Source: Candidozyma auris
Taxonomy: Eukaryota > Ascomycota > Pichiomycetes > Serinales > Metschnikowiaceae
Direction of reading: 5' to 3'
Length of the DNA: 64,000 nucleotides
Assembly (NCBI RefSeq): GCF_003013715.1
Contig: NC_072812.1
Location: forward strand, 3,084,136 to 3,148,135
Positions within the stretch are counted from its first letter, which is position 1. The number at the start of each line of letters is the position of its first letter. Shown here one piece after another: positions 8,440-18,568 of the stretch. Both the position numbers and the translations under genes were made by a program. A model generated the notes under the pieces. The model was not told the origin of the DNA and did no database searches. It saw nothing but the letters and a program-made list of their open reading frames with translations.

Positions 8440-11400
8440 ATGGAATTCTATGAGCAATGCCAAATCCAGCAGGTGGCGCCACTCATCACGCTATCTTTGC
8501 ACGAGCTGAACGCCACAAGCCACCTAAAATGCCACTTGCGCAAGTCAGACATCGCCAATTGCGTGTGGGACAACAGCATACTAAAAAATCGTCTCCTGAG
8601 TGCCAAATATATCCTCGAGTTTTGTGACGAGGAGACTGCCAGGGCGAGAATCGAAACACGGCCGAAGGAAGATGGCGCTCATTCTTTGATCTCTCCGTTT
8701 AACGTTGAGTCTGACTTGTTTCCCAATGGTATCTTGTCTGAACAGTGGTTTCTCAAGTACACCAGAGATGTGCCGTTTGCGTTCGTTCAAACACACTTAT
8801 TAGACGACGATCCCACTACAGATGAAGCATTAGGGCTAGCATTGGCAGCTAAGCGCCAGGAGTATGCGAGCTTTGGGGTCAAATACGTTGCTGTCTTGCT
8901 TTCAGACGGCGACCCTATAGCCGATCAGGATAGAGTTGACAAACTACGGCTAGTGTCGGGACTCCCCAGACTTACAGGCATTTTTTACCTCAATGCGGAC
9001 CCGGAAACCCTAGAACGGGACTGTGGAATCCTAGCGTCGAGTATCTTCAGTAATTTGAAGGCACTGGCCGCAGACTTCTACTCTGGAGTGGAAGCCCGGA
9101 TCAAGCAGCGATATAAAAATATTACACCATGCCGTCTTTTGATAATGTTGATACGAAAATTAGCCTCACTCCAAAGTTTCTCGAAGTAAGGAACATGATC
9201 AAACAGGCGGTAATTCTTCAATTCATACACCCGCATAACATTGAGTCGAGTTTCACTATGCTAGAGACTTCATACGAACGCCTCATAGAGTTGACTGCGG
9301 ACCATGCTGATGCTTTCTTTTCCCCCTCCGCAAGCGCTCATGACGCCAAACTTTATGCCCATTTCAGACGCCTCTTGGATACGATAGCCATACATCTCAT
9401 TCGTGGATACCTATCAACTGAGGAGCCTACTGCAGCTTTACGGAAGCACGAAGCTCACATTGCCAATGTTTTAGATCTCTGTAAAGATCAGTGTAAGAAG
9501 GAGAATATGGCTTGGGTTGCGGTTCAGTATCAATGGATCGGAGAGTTGATGCTGATGGTACCTCAATCCGTTCTCAGTGACTTAAATCTCGACCATCAAG
9601 TCAAACAGAAAGCTTATCAGAACAGTTTGGCGTATTTTGGAGGCTCAAATTTCCACGACTCGTTTAATTCAACAATCGTCACCCAGTCTTTCTTAATGTA
9701 CTTGAAGGCTTTCTCGAAACTAGAAAACGCAATTCCTGATAAGATCCAGCTACCTTATATCACAAGTTTAGCGAATGCGGTTAAATTTCTGCGTCATAAA
9801 CTTCATCTACTTCAAAGATCACAAGAATGCTTGATTAACGCAACGCAGCACGGGACAATCCACTCTCTGTTGAAGGGCTTCTTCATGTATATTGAGTGGC
9901 TTCTCGCCGAAGAGCTCTTCAGTATGGGCCAGTATGAAGAAGCTGAAAAGCACTATATCACTGTTCTCAACCACGAGGGTACTGAAAAGTGGAGTTCGCT
10001 TTTTCAACTTCTCACTCAGCGCTTGTCAATGATATACGAAAAAACGGACAAGTACGAGCAACAGCTAGAGTCAATAGTTCGACTTGCGTCACAGAAGACT
10101 CCCATCCGTGATTCTGCCTCGGTGCCAATAACCTTGAAGCGTTCAGTCGACATCGCTCTAGACGAGAAAAGTCAGTTCTTCTCTGTTGCTGTCAATTTGT
10201 TCAGTGAGACTTTAAAGAAAGAGTTTTTCGAATTTGACACGATTGTCTCTCAAATAGAGATTGAGCCTATTTTTCAAGCAAGCAAGTTGGAGGGCCTTAT
10301 TGAAGACAGTAAAGCTGACCTCAAAATAACCAAGATAGAGGTGAACTTCGATGGAAGACTGGTAATCTTAACTCATGAAGACCGCAATGAAAAGGTATGT
10401 CAAGTGAGACTTGATGGCACATCCGAATATAAGGCTGACCTACTAAAGCTTGGAAAAGGTGGTGTGTTACAGCTTTTCCACGAGGTAACCAAGCCAGGAA
10501 AATACAAAGTGGAATCGATCGCCTTATATTCAACCCTTCTGGTAAGGTCTGGTGAGCATACGGTAAATTTCAAAAGATCGGAGCTTCACAGCTTCCTTAG
10601 TGTGGCAAGGCCAGTTACATCTTTCACTGCTCTACTCAAAACCGAACAGAATAGCTTTAAACGTCATGTCATACGCACACACGGTCATCAAGCCATTGAA
10701 TGCGTTGTCCAGCCTTACAAACCTGAGGTACGCGTTGAGCTTCTTGAACCACTTCAGTTTATCATCATGGGTGAGAAGTTCGAGATGCCAATGAATATAA
10801 GGTTTCTTCGCCCACCTCATGAGAAGGCCAATATCTCATCCTTGAGTATCTTAGTCAAAAGTAGGTTGCTTGAGGGCGAGGTGGAACAGGATTACGTCAT
10901 TCCCCATACTAACTGGAAGCTGCTTAAGGATGACGAGAACTTGAGCATTCTAGACGAGTTTAAGAATGCAAAAGAATCATTGCAAGGAACTCTTCAGATA
11001 AGTCTTCGCAGACCACCAAGTGTGAAGCCCAAGCAGGAAATCACATTCGTAATTGAGATGCAATTGATCGTTGGCGAATCAAACAAGTCAACTTCTGTGT
11101 ACGACCTTGATACCATAGAGATCCCGGTCCTTGCAAAGCCATTTGATTATGAATACGACGTTAAAACACGTTTCAGGGACGACAGCTCACTCGATATGAG
11201 GAATCCGTTTATCTTGTCTACTGATCAGGCAGATGCTGAGAGGAATTTTTCTATGCCACTGCCATCTAGAGTGTGGGCTTCGACCGCAAGAGTCATTGAC
11301 ACTCATAAACTCATCGAGTCCAACAATATTAGGGTCAAAAAGTGTCTGTTTTTGATCAGATCAAAGAATACAGAGGTTGATGTGAAGCCCTCTGGTTCCA

Positions 11401-11954
11401 CAGAAGAGAACGCTTTGGAGTATTCTCAAACTTTCATAACAAGCTCACGCCATCGCTTTTCTCTCCGCCTGGCAAGCGTCATCATCTCGAGCGTCTTCAT
11501 TTGGAGTCGAGGAGAAAGTGAACTCGAGAATGAATTTGAGACGGATGATTGGGAAGTGAGCTTGCTGTTGCAAGACCCTCGAGTTATCTTGCATCGCGTC
11601 GAAGCCAATGATGGAAAAGCTGTTTTGGAGTATGTGATCGAAAACCCGACACCTAGGATATTTACCTTCACTACGACATTGAAAACCGAGGACAGTGCCT
11701 TACGCGGAGTTGACTGGAATTTTGAAGACCCTAGCAATATTTATCCATTGCACCAGGCAGCGTTCCCTGTGTTACCATTCAGTCGACACAATATGGCCTA
11801 CACGGGAAAGTTTCAGGTCGAGGACGCTACCTCGACGTCAATTGAGCTTCCCAATCTTCAAGTGTACGACTTAAACTACAAAGTGAGCTTGCCTACGCTT
11901 CCTGTTGATGATAAAGTGGTTGTCGAGGGAGATGTATTGTACTTGAAACAGTGA
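8440..11954 (+). CDS. TRAPPC11-like (foie gras/gryzun) protein with apparent -1 frameshift
   Basis: Two overlapping ORFs, 8440-9189 (frame 1) and 9129-11954 (frame 3), read as one protein of about 1170 aa if the frame slips -1 at the A run 9115-9119. Human TRAPPC11 is 1133 aa. The first part carries the foie-gras lead-in (LFPNGILSEQWFLKY, KYVAVLLSDGD, DKLRLVSGLPRLTGIFYLN, then AADFYSGVEARIKQRYK). The second continues with helical repeats (KAVILQF-type helix, TAALRKHEAHIANVLDLCK, YEEAEKHYITVLNHEG). It ends in the gryzun beta domain (IELPNLQVYDLNYKVSLPTLP). Fungal TRAPPC11 is a TRAPPIII/TRAPPII-associated trafficking factor at the Golgi and autophagosomes. No intron signals bridge the break. 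A missing A in the genome or assembly is the simplest explanation. Confidence 0.82.
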
Positions 11955-11977
11955 CTATTCAATTAACTATGACAGGT

Positions 11978-12313
11978 CTAGTTAACACCCAACAACTCAA
12001 CATCAAAAATCAAGGTGGCATCAGGAGGAATGAGACCTGGGAATCCTCTGGAACCATACGCCTCGTGGCCAGGAATGGTCAATTTGGCCTGAGAACCGAC
12101 AGATAACTTTGGAATGCCAATGTCCCAGCCCTTGATGACGTGACCAACACCGATGGTGCATTGGAAGGGTTTGCCTCTGTCACGGGAAGAGTCGAATTTC
12201 TTACCGTTTTCCAACGTACCAGTGTAGTGGATGGTGACGGTGTCACCAACTTTTGGGAAAACCTTTCCGTCACCTTCCAGAATAATTTCAACTTCAGTAG
12301 TGCTTGGGGCCAT
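11978..12313 (-). CDS. FPR1: FKBP12-type peptidyl-prolyl isomerase
   Basis: 111 aa from the ATG at 12313 ([16 protein letters not shown]); the longer ORF has only a TTG start. It catalyses proline cis-trans isomerisation and is the FK506/rapamycin receptor in the cytosol. The single FKBP domain is complete: [22 protein letters not shown], then [27 protein letters not shown], then [24 protein letters not shown]. The pocket residues Tyr, Phe/Asp, Val-Ile, Trp, Tyr and the closing aromatic (here within TLIFDVELL) are all visible. Candida orthologues are called RBP1. Convergent with the TRAPPC11-like gene, 23 nt between stops. Confidence 0.96.
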   Translation of the reverse strand: MAPSTTEVEIILEGDGKVFPKVGDTVTIHYTGTLENGKKFDSSRDRGKPFQCTIGVGHVIKGWDIGIPKLSVGSQAKLTIPGHEAYGSRGFPGLIPPDATLIFDVELLGVN

Positions 12314-12414
12314 TGCGATAAAGAGGAGTGGAATTGCCTGCGACAAGTAGCTAGAGAGGGATTGAGTAAGGCAGATCTGCTAAAGCGAGCAAGCATTCAA
12401 TGAAGTGGGACTAG

Positions 12415-12621
12415 TTATCGAGATTCCTTGCCCAGTGTACGAGGGATGCCCCATGAGATGTACGGGTGTTTGCGTAGTACTTGCCTCAGCCTGATCCATG
12501 ACGTTTTGATACAATTGCTCCAGACTCGTTGATTGCGTGCAGGATTCGGCGTTACAAATTGAATTTTGCGGCCATTACGGCTGACTGGTGAAGCATCAAA
12601 AGACGGTAACAAAATCTTCAT
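12415..12621 (-). CDS. Small basic hypothetical protein
   Basis: 68 aa ORF with ATG at 12621, upstream of the FKBP gene on the same strand. It is Arg/Lys/Pro-rich with no acidic cluster (SPVSRNGRKIQFVTPNPARNQ; RLRQVLRKHPYISWGIPR). Composition resembles small mitochondrial ribosomal or assembly proteins, but I cannot name a family. It ends only 101 nt before the FKBP start, which is tight but feasible. It could be real or a chance ORF. Confidence 0.4.
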   Translation of the reverse strand: MKILLPSFDASPVSRNGRKIQFVTPNPARNQRVWSNCIKTSWIRLRQVLRKHPYISWGIPRTLGKESR

Positions 12622-12680
12622 GATTATCTGACTAGTGCCGGACTAGATTTGCCGTTGTGGCTATTGCATTAGCGTTTGGG

Positions 12681-12687
12681 CACGTGA
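12681..12687. promoter_or_regulatory. CACGTGA E-box (Cbf1-type)
   Basis: CACGTGAT reads as ATCACGTG on the other strand, the consensus (RTCACGTG) of the bHLH factor Cbf1, which in CUG-clade yeasts acts on ribosomal and respiratory genes. It lies between the divergent small ORF/FKBP side and the arrestin gene. Confidence 0.5.
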
Positions 12688-13013
12688 TAACTGAAATGCA
12701 GAATTCGTTCCTGATGTATTTCCGTGCTTTTGTCATATGAGGTTCTGCCATTTTGGCTGCTCTTGGTATTCGGTATTATACTACGCCACTCACTCCGTGA
12801 AGGTCCTCTTGCCTGGAATATCGACCGCAGGCAATTGTCCTTTGTGGCGGCTATGTTAGCGAACCTCCCATCATCCGGTGCGACTTATCGCAAATCTATC
12901 AAACCTGGCGCACTGTACAAGAAAGGCATCCAGGTGAGTATAAAGTGTCACCCGGCAGAACTGGTTAGCCGATTGCCAAAGAGACAGTGTAAACCTATCT
13001 AAATAAGCTTCAC

Positions 13014-14858
13014 ATGGGCATCGACGTTCGTGTGGACGTGGACCGGCATGAAAACGGCGGCACCTTCACCAATTACGATTTGATCCACGGTGTGGTTCGG
13101 CTCACCACGACAACGTCGATTTCGTTGACGTTTATTCAGGTGAAGTTGGAAGGTATTGCCACAACGCAGTTGACGGTTCCTCGAGTGCTCAAGAAGAAGA
13201 ATCAAAAGGAAAATAGAGACAAGCTCCTTCAGGATGTACATAAGGTGCTCTACGATTCGTTGATCGTGTTTCCGCCCGAGAACGTCCGAAACGTCTCAAG
13301 TTCAAAGGAGTTCACCTTGACGCCTGGAGACTACACATATCCTTTTCAATTTAAGATTCCGCTCAATAACTCCTGTGTCAAGACGCTGGGGATTTCCAAC
13401 AAGGTGCTGTTCAGTCGAGACAACCGGCAGATCTTGGTGAACAACGGAAATTTCAACACCAATTTGATAAAGAATGTTGCCCAAAATTATTTCCAGGCTT
13501 ACCCGAATACACCATCATCGCTTCCAGATGGACAGAAAATGCAGAATTACCATGTGACCACCCAGCTTCCGCCTTCCATCAGCGACATGGGTCTGTTTGC
13601 CAGTGTGCGCTATTTCGTCAAGGTCACCTGTAAACGCTCGTCTGTGTTCAAGGCAAATTTGAGGGCGTTTGATCCTTTCACTTTTCTTCCCCTCGATCTA
13701 GATAGTCACAACAGACCTCTCTTTGAGGGCCAGCAGTTCGAGGAATTCAGAGAAGTTTTTTTCAGAAAGGAGATGGTGTTTAAGAATAGGATACCCGAGA
13801 TAGTGGGCATAAAAGTTTCCAAGAGGGCTGCTGCCGACTGCAAGAAAGCCCTTCCAAGCACACCCCCTCTACCGCAGAGAAAGAGCATATTTTCATCATT
13901 TCTCGGTGGAGGAACTTCATCACCGCCAACACCACCAACAAGACCAGCTTCTAGCTCCAGAAGATCTAGCAGCAGCAATACAAGTCTACGTCACACTAGT
14001 GCGGCCTACGAAATCAACGCATCGAATGTGCCCTTTTCCTTTGAGGTTCGCTTCAAATACCGTCCTTATTTGGTTCCGTCACATTTGCCTACATTCAGAC
14101 TATTTTTGTTGCTGCCTCAAAATCCTTCTCGCTATTCATTGGCACAGTACGGTTACCCGGATGAGTCCAATGGTCTAGGAGTCATATACTTCCAGAAACT
14201 CACAGTAGAGCTACGCAGCACCACTAACATATCTGTGGTGGAAACTGACGGTGCTGGCGATGTCACTCATCATGGCAAGAGCGAAGACGTGATTCAATTG
14301 TGCAATAACACCTATCAAAATTTACAGTTTGATCTCCACGATGCCAAAACGCTGCGGTCCTCATCTGCTACAAGCAGCAGCTATGTGGACACAAACATGC
14401 ATGAGCTTGAAATTCCTCGTAAATACTTTGACAATTGTGTGGTACCTGGCGATCTTGCACCCTCGTTCAAGACATGCAACATCACAAGGAAATACAGTCT
14501 TGTGATCGTGGGGGGATTTCTGAGTGAGCGAATCAGCGACTTCAAGGACCGTGCAGAAGTCGAGAAGAAAGTTCGTTACGTCGACTTGTTCTGCTCCGAT
14601 GTGCAAGTTCTCTCTGGCCTCAAGCTTACGTCATGGCTACATTCGAATGCGTCAGAATCAAACGTCAGCAGAACCTCCGACCTGAAGCCTGCTTTGCCAG
14701 AGCGCCCTTCAAGCAAGACAAGGCCATCTGACGATGCGCATCTGAGCAGCAGCAAAGACGGTGAAAGCCGTCTACCTACGTACGACGATGTGGTTAGAGA
14801 AAGCTCCTATCAAGATGATGGTGAGCACCTCAGAGCCCGGCGGAGGTACCAAAATTAG
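13014..14858 (+). CDS. Alpha-arrestin, Art10-like Rsp5 adaptor
   Basis: 614 aa. An arrestin N-domain opens the protein (DVRVDVDRHENGGTFTNYDLIHGVVRL, then FIQVKLEGIATTQL), with TPGDYTYPFQFKIPLNNSC as the typical arrestin strand. An arrestin C-type region follows a Ser/Pro-rich insert (residues 285-325), beginning NVPFSFEVRFKYRPYLVPSHLPTFRL. Near the C-terminus LPTYDDVV (587-594) is an LPxY variant of the PPxY motif that recruits the HECT ubiquitin ligase Rsp5, flanked by Ser-rich tail. The N-terminal match is closest to S. cerevisiae Art10 among those I know. Inferred role: adaptor for ubiquitination and endocytosis of plasma-membrane transporters. Confidence 0.8.
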   Translation: MGIDVRVDVDRHENGGTFTNYDLIHGVVRLTTTTSISLTFIQVKLEGIATTQLTVPRVLKKKNQKENRDKLLQDVHKVLYDSLIVFPPENVRNVSSSKEFTLTPGDYTYPFQFKIPLNNSCVKTLGISNKVLFSRDNRQILVNNGNFNTNLIKNVAQNYFQAYPNTPSSLPDGQKMQNYHVTTQLPPSISDMGLFASVRYFVKVTCKRSSVFKANLRAFDPFTFLPLDLDSHNRPLFEGQQFEEFREVFFRKEMVFKNRIPEIVGIKVSKRAAADCKKALPSTPPLPQRKSIFSSFLGGGTSSPPTPPTRPASSSRRSSSSNTSLRHTSAAYEINASNVPFSFEVRFKYRPYLVPSHLPTFRLFLLLPQNPSRYSLAQYGYPDESNGLGVIYFQKLTVELRSTTNISVVETDGAGDVTHHGKSEDVIQLCNNTYQNLQFDLHDAKTLRSSSATSSSYVDTNMHELEIPRKYFDNCVVPGDLAPSFKTCNITRKYSLVIVGGFLSERISDFKDRAEVEKKVRYVDLFCSDVQVLSGLKLTSWLHSNASESNVSRTSDLKPALPERPSSKTRPSDDAHLSSSKDGESRLPTYDDVVRESSYQDDGEHLRARRRYQN

Positions 14859-15414
14859 CCTTTAGATCATAACGCACAATTACAGAGATGGCTTGAAGCC
14901 ATTGACTTCTTTCTACGCGTTTGGATCACCCTGGATCTCTGGATCTGGGGAGAATCCTTGAATAGGAAATGATAGCCCTAATTGCCGGGTGCAATTTCAC
15001 AAAAAGATCCAAGACGAAACACCGGATTATCTATACCATCACAAGAATCATTTTTCGATACAATTTTATCGTGTAGCAGGTCAGTCAGCACACCAAATTT
15101 CGTAGTTTCTGTTTAGGTTGCGCCTTTTCTATTTCCTGAGATCTCATTCGCAAAGGTGAAATGTACCGAGCACTCACAAGAAAAAAAAAGAAGGAAAGAA
15201 TTCATATCAACACTCACCTGGTTGAATTCCAAAGACATAACCCCATCCGAAGAGCGATTCTCGAGTCAAGTAACACATTCAGGTTCTTCAATAGAAAGTG
15301 ACACCCTGAATTGCTAACTTTGATTGAGAATATTCTATTAATCGTCCTTGGATAAAAATTACCCTTTTGATCCCCCCATACTAGGTGCCAATCCCTTGAT
15401 CCAACCTGTAAAAG
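14859..15414. other. Intergenic, TOM70 upstream region
   Basis: 556 nt with an A-run around 15180 and scattered AT-rich blocks. I see no gene, tRNA or recurrent 11-mer here. Confidence 0.5.
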
Positions 15415-17244
15415 ATGGCCGAATCAAGCTTCTTCGCTAGAAACAAAGCTGCCATTGCCCTCACGGTGCTTGCCAGTGCTGGTGCCATCGGAGCCTACTG
15501 GTACTATATCCAGCAGCAAGCACAGGAAACCAGTGGCGACAAGGAAGGCGACAATCATGCCGCTAAGAAGAAAAAGAACAAGAAGAAGAAGAGCAAGAGC
15601 TCTAAGGATAAGACCCCTGAGACCAGCGCTGCTTCTCAGGAGAAGTCTCCTCTTGATTTGTCGGAGGCTCCCTTCCCAGTCAACGATAAGAACATGCCCG
15701 ACTTCACCGAGGAGGACGTGGCCAAGTTGACCGAGGAACAGAAGGAGGAGTGGGCACTTGCGTTGAAAAACGCAGGTAACGCTAAGTACAAGAACAATGA
15801 GATGGAGGATGCTATAGCGTTCTACACTGCCGCATTGAAAGTGAAGGTCGACCCCGTCTACTACTCCAACAGATCTGCGTGCTGGGCTGCGATTGGCAAC
15901 CACGAAGAAGTGATTAAGGATGCCACTGAGGCCATCAAGCTCAAGCCAGACTACACGAAATGTATTTTGCGTCGTGCCACCTCGTACGAGCAGTTGGAGC
16001 AGTACCCGGACGCCATGTTGGACTTGACCGCCTTGACCATCCACGGTGCCTTCAACTCCAAGTCTGTTGAGCAAACTTTGGAGAGAGTTTTGCAAAAGCA
16101 CGCAGTGAAGATCGTTGAGAAACAGATGAAGGAACGTGTGCCCGAATTGCCCTCTGCTTCCACGATTGCCTCCTTCTTTGGCGCTTTCAAGCCTGAGTCC
16201 AATCCTGAGGGCATTTCTGAGTCTTCTACCGGTGCTGACAAGTTCTTGTACGACGCCTTGCAAGCTCTTAATGCCAAGCAGGCTGAGAAATACGAGGAGG
16301 CTGACTCTTTGTTCAACCAGGCCATCAAGGCCTACGAAGAGGAATCCATCAAGCCAGATTCCGCTGAGGCTGCCAAGGCTACCATTGCCTACGAGTACGG
16401 TGCTATCATCTCTTTCTTGAAGTACGACAAAAAGTCAATCGATGCTTACATCACCAAGGCGTTTGCTTTGAAGCCTCGTGCCCGTACCTACGTCATCAGA
16501 GCACTTGTCAAGGCTGACGACAGCACTTTAGAGGACTCCTTCAAGGACTTCGAGAAGGCCAAGGAGTTGGAGCCAGAAAACCCTGATATCTACTACCACT
16601 TTGGTCAGATCTTTTACCTTACAGGTAGATTCCCTGAGGCTGAGCAGCATTTCATGAAGGCCAAGAAGCTCAACCCAGAGAATGTTTTCGCCTACATCCA
16701 GTTAGCCTGTGTTATCTACAAGAAGGGTGAGGCAGATGAGGCCATCAAGGCCTTCGAAGAAGCTAAGCTCAGATTCCCTACTTCTCCTGAAGTCTTGAAC
16801 TACTACGGTGAAATCTTGGCGGACAAGGGCGACACACAGGGCGCAATCAAGCAGTTTGACATTGCTATCCGTTTGCAGAAAGACTTACCTGTGGTGAGCG
16901 TCGGTGCTGCTCCTTTGCTCAACAAGGGCAGTTTGCTCCAGAGAGATGGATTGGACGACAAAGGAGAAGTGGCTGACTTATACACCAGAGCGGTGGAGAT
17001 GGACCCAAAGAGTGAAATTGCACGCAATCACCTTGCTCAGGTGAAGTTGGCTCAGGATGACGCTGAGGAGGCCATCAGATTGTTTGAGGAGGGTTCCCTC
17101 TTGTCGCGTACTTTCGACGAGAAGGTCCAGTCCACTTCTTTCGCCGAGGCCACCAAGATGCAGATGAAGATTAAGGCCGACCCTTACTTGAGCCAGAAGA
17201 TCAATGAGGTTCTTCAACAGCACGCTCTGCAAATTCAGCGTTAG
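15415..17244 (+). CDS. TOM70: Mitochondrial outer-membrane import receptor Tom70
   Basis: 609 aa, close to the 617 aa of yeast Tom70. An N-terminal membrane anchor spans about residues 12-31 (AAIALTVLASAGAIGAYWYY), followed by a Lys-rich linker (KKKKNKKKKSKSSKDK). The clamp-type TPR domain begins near residue 117 (ALALKNAGNAKYKNNEMEDAIAFY) and recognises Hsp70/Hsp90 C-termini. The core TPR domain that binds hydrophobic carrier preproteins follows to the end (for example NPDIYYHFGQIFYLTGRFPEAEQHF). It docks precursors for transfer to Tom22/Tom40; TOM22 lies 5 kb downstream. Confidence 0.97.
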   Translation: MAESSFFARNKAAIALTVLASAGAIGAYWYYIQQQAQETSGDKEGDNHAAKKKKNKKKKSKSSKDKTPETSAASQEKSPLDLSEAPFPVNDKNMPDFTEEDVAKLTEEQKEEWALALKNAGNAKYKNNEMEDAIAFYTAALKVKVDPVYYSNRSACWAAIGNHEEVIKDATEAIKLKPDYTKCILRRATSYEQLEQYPDAMLDLTALTIHGAFNSKSVEQTLERVLQKHAVKIVEKQMKERVPELPSASTIASFFGAFKPESNPEGISESSTGADKFLYDALQALNAKQAEKYEEADSLFNQAIKAYEEESIKPDSAEAAKATIAYEYGAIISFLKYDKKSIDAYITKAFALKPRARTYVIRALVKADDSTLEDSFKDFEKAKELEPENPDIYYHFGQIFYLTGRFPEAEQHFMKAKKLNPENVFAYIQLACVIYKKGEADEAIKAFEEAKLRFPTSPEVLNYYGEILADKGDTQGAIKQFDIAIRLQKDLPVVSVGAAPLLNKGSLLQRDGLDDKGEVADLYTRAVEMDPKSEIARNHLAQVKLAQDDAEEAIRLFEEGSLLSRTFDEKVQSTSFAEATKMQMKIKADPYLSQKINEVLQQHALQIQR

Positions 17245-17312
17245 TGATTTTCTGGCCTACAAAAAGGTACGGTTTCTGTATATACTGGTGGCTTCTGCCA
17301 ATGCACACTGAA

Positions 17313-17323
17313 TTTCGCAGCCA
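17313..17323 (+). promoter_or_regulatory. TTTCGCAGCCA motif upstream of TEP1
   Basis: Exact copy, 56 nt before the TEP1 ATG in the short TOM70-TEP1 gap, preceded by a TATA-like GTATATAC at 17277. Confidence 0.55.
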
Positions 17324-17378
17324 TTTTTTCAATGCTCGTAGTATATCACTTGTAGTATTTTTTGCACCCATTACAACC

Positions 17379-18452
17379 ATGGTATTCAGGGCCCTCATGA
17401 CTGTGCCCAAACACACGTCCAAAACGCCCAATTCCACTTTGGACTTGTCGTACATCACGCCCCAGCTCGTGGTTTCTGGCGGTCCCACTGACTCCAAGCA
17501 CAGAGCAGTGTTTCGAGACAACGTCGCTCACGTTGTGGCCTACTTGGATCTGAAACACGGCCGTGGCAACTGGCATGTGTGGAATCTCCGTGCCGAAGGC
17601 GAAGGTTACGCCTTGAATGGAGTTATTGGTCCGCACTGCTCTTATCGTCCCATTGTAGACCATGAGATACCACCTCTCGAGTTCATGGAAAAGCTTATGG
17701 TGGAGATCCATAATTTTCTTGACGTTTCATCAGAAAGAGTGGCACTTATCCATTGCAAGCAGGGAATGGGCCGTTCGGGCACCATCTGTTGTGGGTACCT
17801 CATGTACCAGATGTTCACAAGAGGCATCTATGCTTCTGTGGACGAAATGGTTGCAAAATTCACTGCGAAACGCATGAAAAAGGTGTTTGGACCCGGAGTG
17901 TCCATTGAATCCCAGCTTCGCTTCTTGCGGTACTGGAAAGTGTATATGGAGCTTCCACCAGATCTTCGTCAAGATTTTGCCTTGGCCGGGAGCGACCAGC
18001 GCTCGTGCCTACTCCAGGTGGAGTTTAAAGGCCCTCAACGGCTTCTTTGGCGGCTGCGGTTGGCACTTGCAACACACAAGGCCACAGAACTCGAAGAGAT
18101 CTTCTCCACCTCTTTCCAGAACAACATTGGAGTTTTAACCAGTCCTCTTCGTCAATTCTGCTCTGTCGATCTCAACGTGCCCTTGGCCAACTTGCCTCTA
18201 GTAAGGGTACAGCTTGAGGCTCCAGTGGCTAGATGCCACTTCTGGTTTAGTCCTTACTTGGAGACCATCGGCAGTAGAAAGAGGCCCATAGCTGGGCTGG
18301 ATGTTAATATGAGTTTTCTGGTCAGCTGGAACGAGTGTGACGGAAGGTGGGGGACCAAGTGGAAGGGAGTGCCATTGTTCGAAAAAATCACCGTATCCTG
18401 GATGTACAAGAGTGAAGAAGACGACAAGAAGACCGCTGATAATGTTGTATAA
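17379..18452 (+). CDS. TEP1: PTEN-like phosphoinositide 3-phosphatase
   Basis: 357 aa from the ATG at 17379 (context acaaccATGG); the ORF runs further upstream into the TOM70 stop but without a plausible start. The PTEN-type dual-specificity domain is clear: STLDLSYITPQLVVSGGP, NVAHVVAYLDLKHG, the acid loop VDHEIPP (Asp94) and the P-loop IHCKQGMGRSGT with Cys126 and Arg132. Human PTEN has HCKAGKGRTG; the second P-loop Lys is Met here, as part of QGMGRS, which may alter phosphate preference. Residues 190-345 fit a divergent C2-like region. Expected role: dephosphorylation of 3-phosphoinositides; yeast Tep1 acts in spore-wall and PI signalling. Confidence 0.9.
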   Translation: MVFRALMTVPKHTSKTPNSTLDLSYITPQLVVSGGPTDSKHRAVFRDNVAHVVAYLDLKHGRGNWHVWNLRAEGEGYALNGVIGPHCSYRPIVDHEIPPLEFMEKLMVEIHNFLDVSSERVALIHCKQGMGRSGTICCGYLMYQMFTRGIYASVDEMVAKFTAKRMKKVFGPGVSIESQLRFLRYWKVYMELPPDLRQDFALAGSDQRSCLLQVEFKGPQRLLWRLRLALATHKATELEEIFSTSFQNNIGVLTSPLRQFCSVDLNVPLANLPLVRVQLEAPVARCHFWFSPYLETIGSRKRPIAGLDVNMSFLVSWNECDGRWGTKWKGVPLFEKITVSWMYKSEEDDKKTADNVV

Positions 18453-18568
18453 TGACTCAGAGTGGTAGATGGCGCAATGATGATAAAATCCTTGCCCACG
18501 ATCAGGAGCCCCCAAAGGGCAATTATTGTGACTACAGCATCCTACAATTGATCAATGCTATGCGTATA

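Noticed and set aside
15424..16263. 279-codon ORF antisense to TOM70
   Set aside because: It mirrors TOM70 codon bias and has a Leu-rich, shadow-like product.
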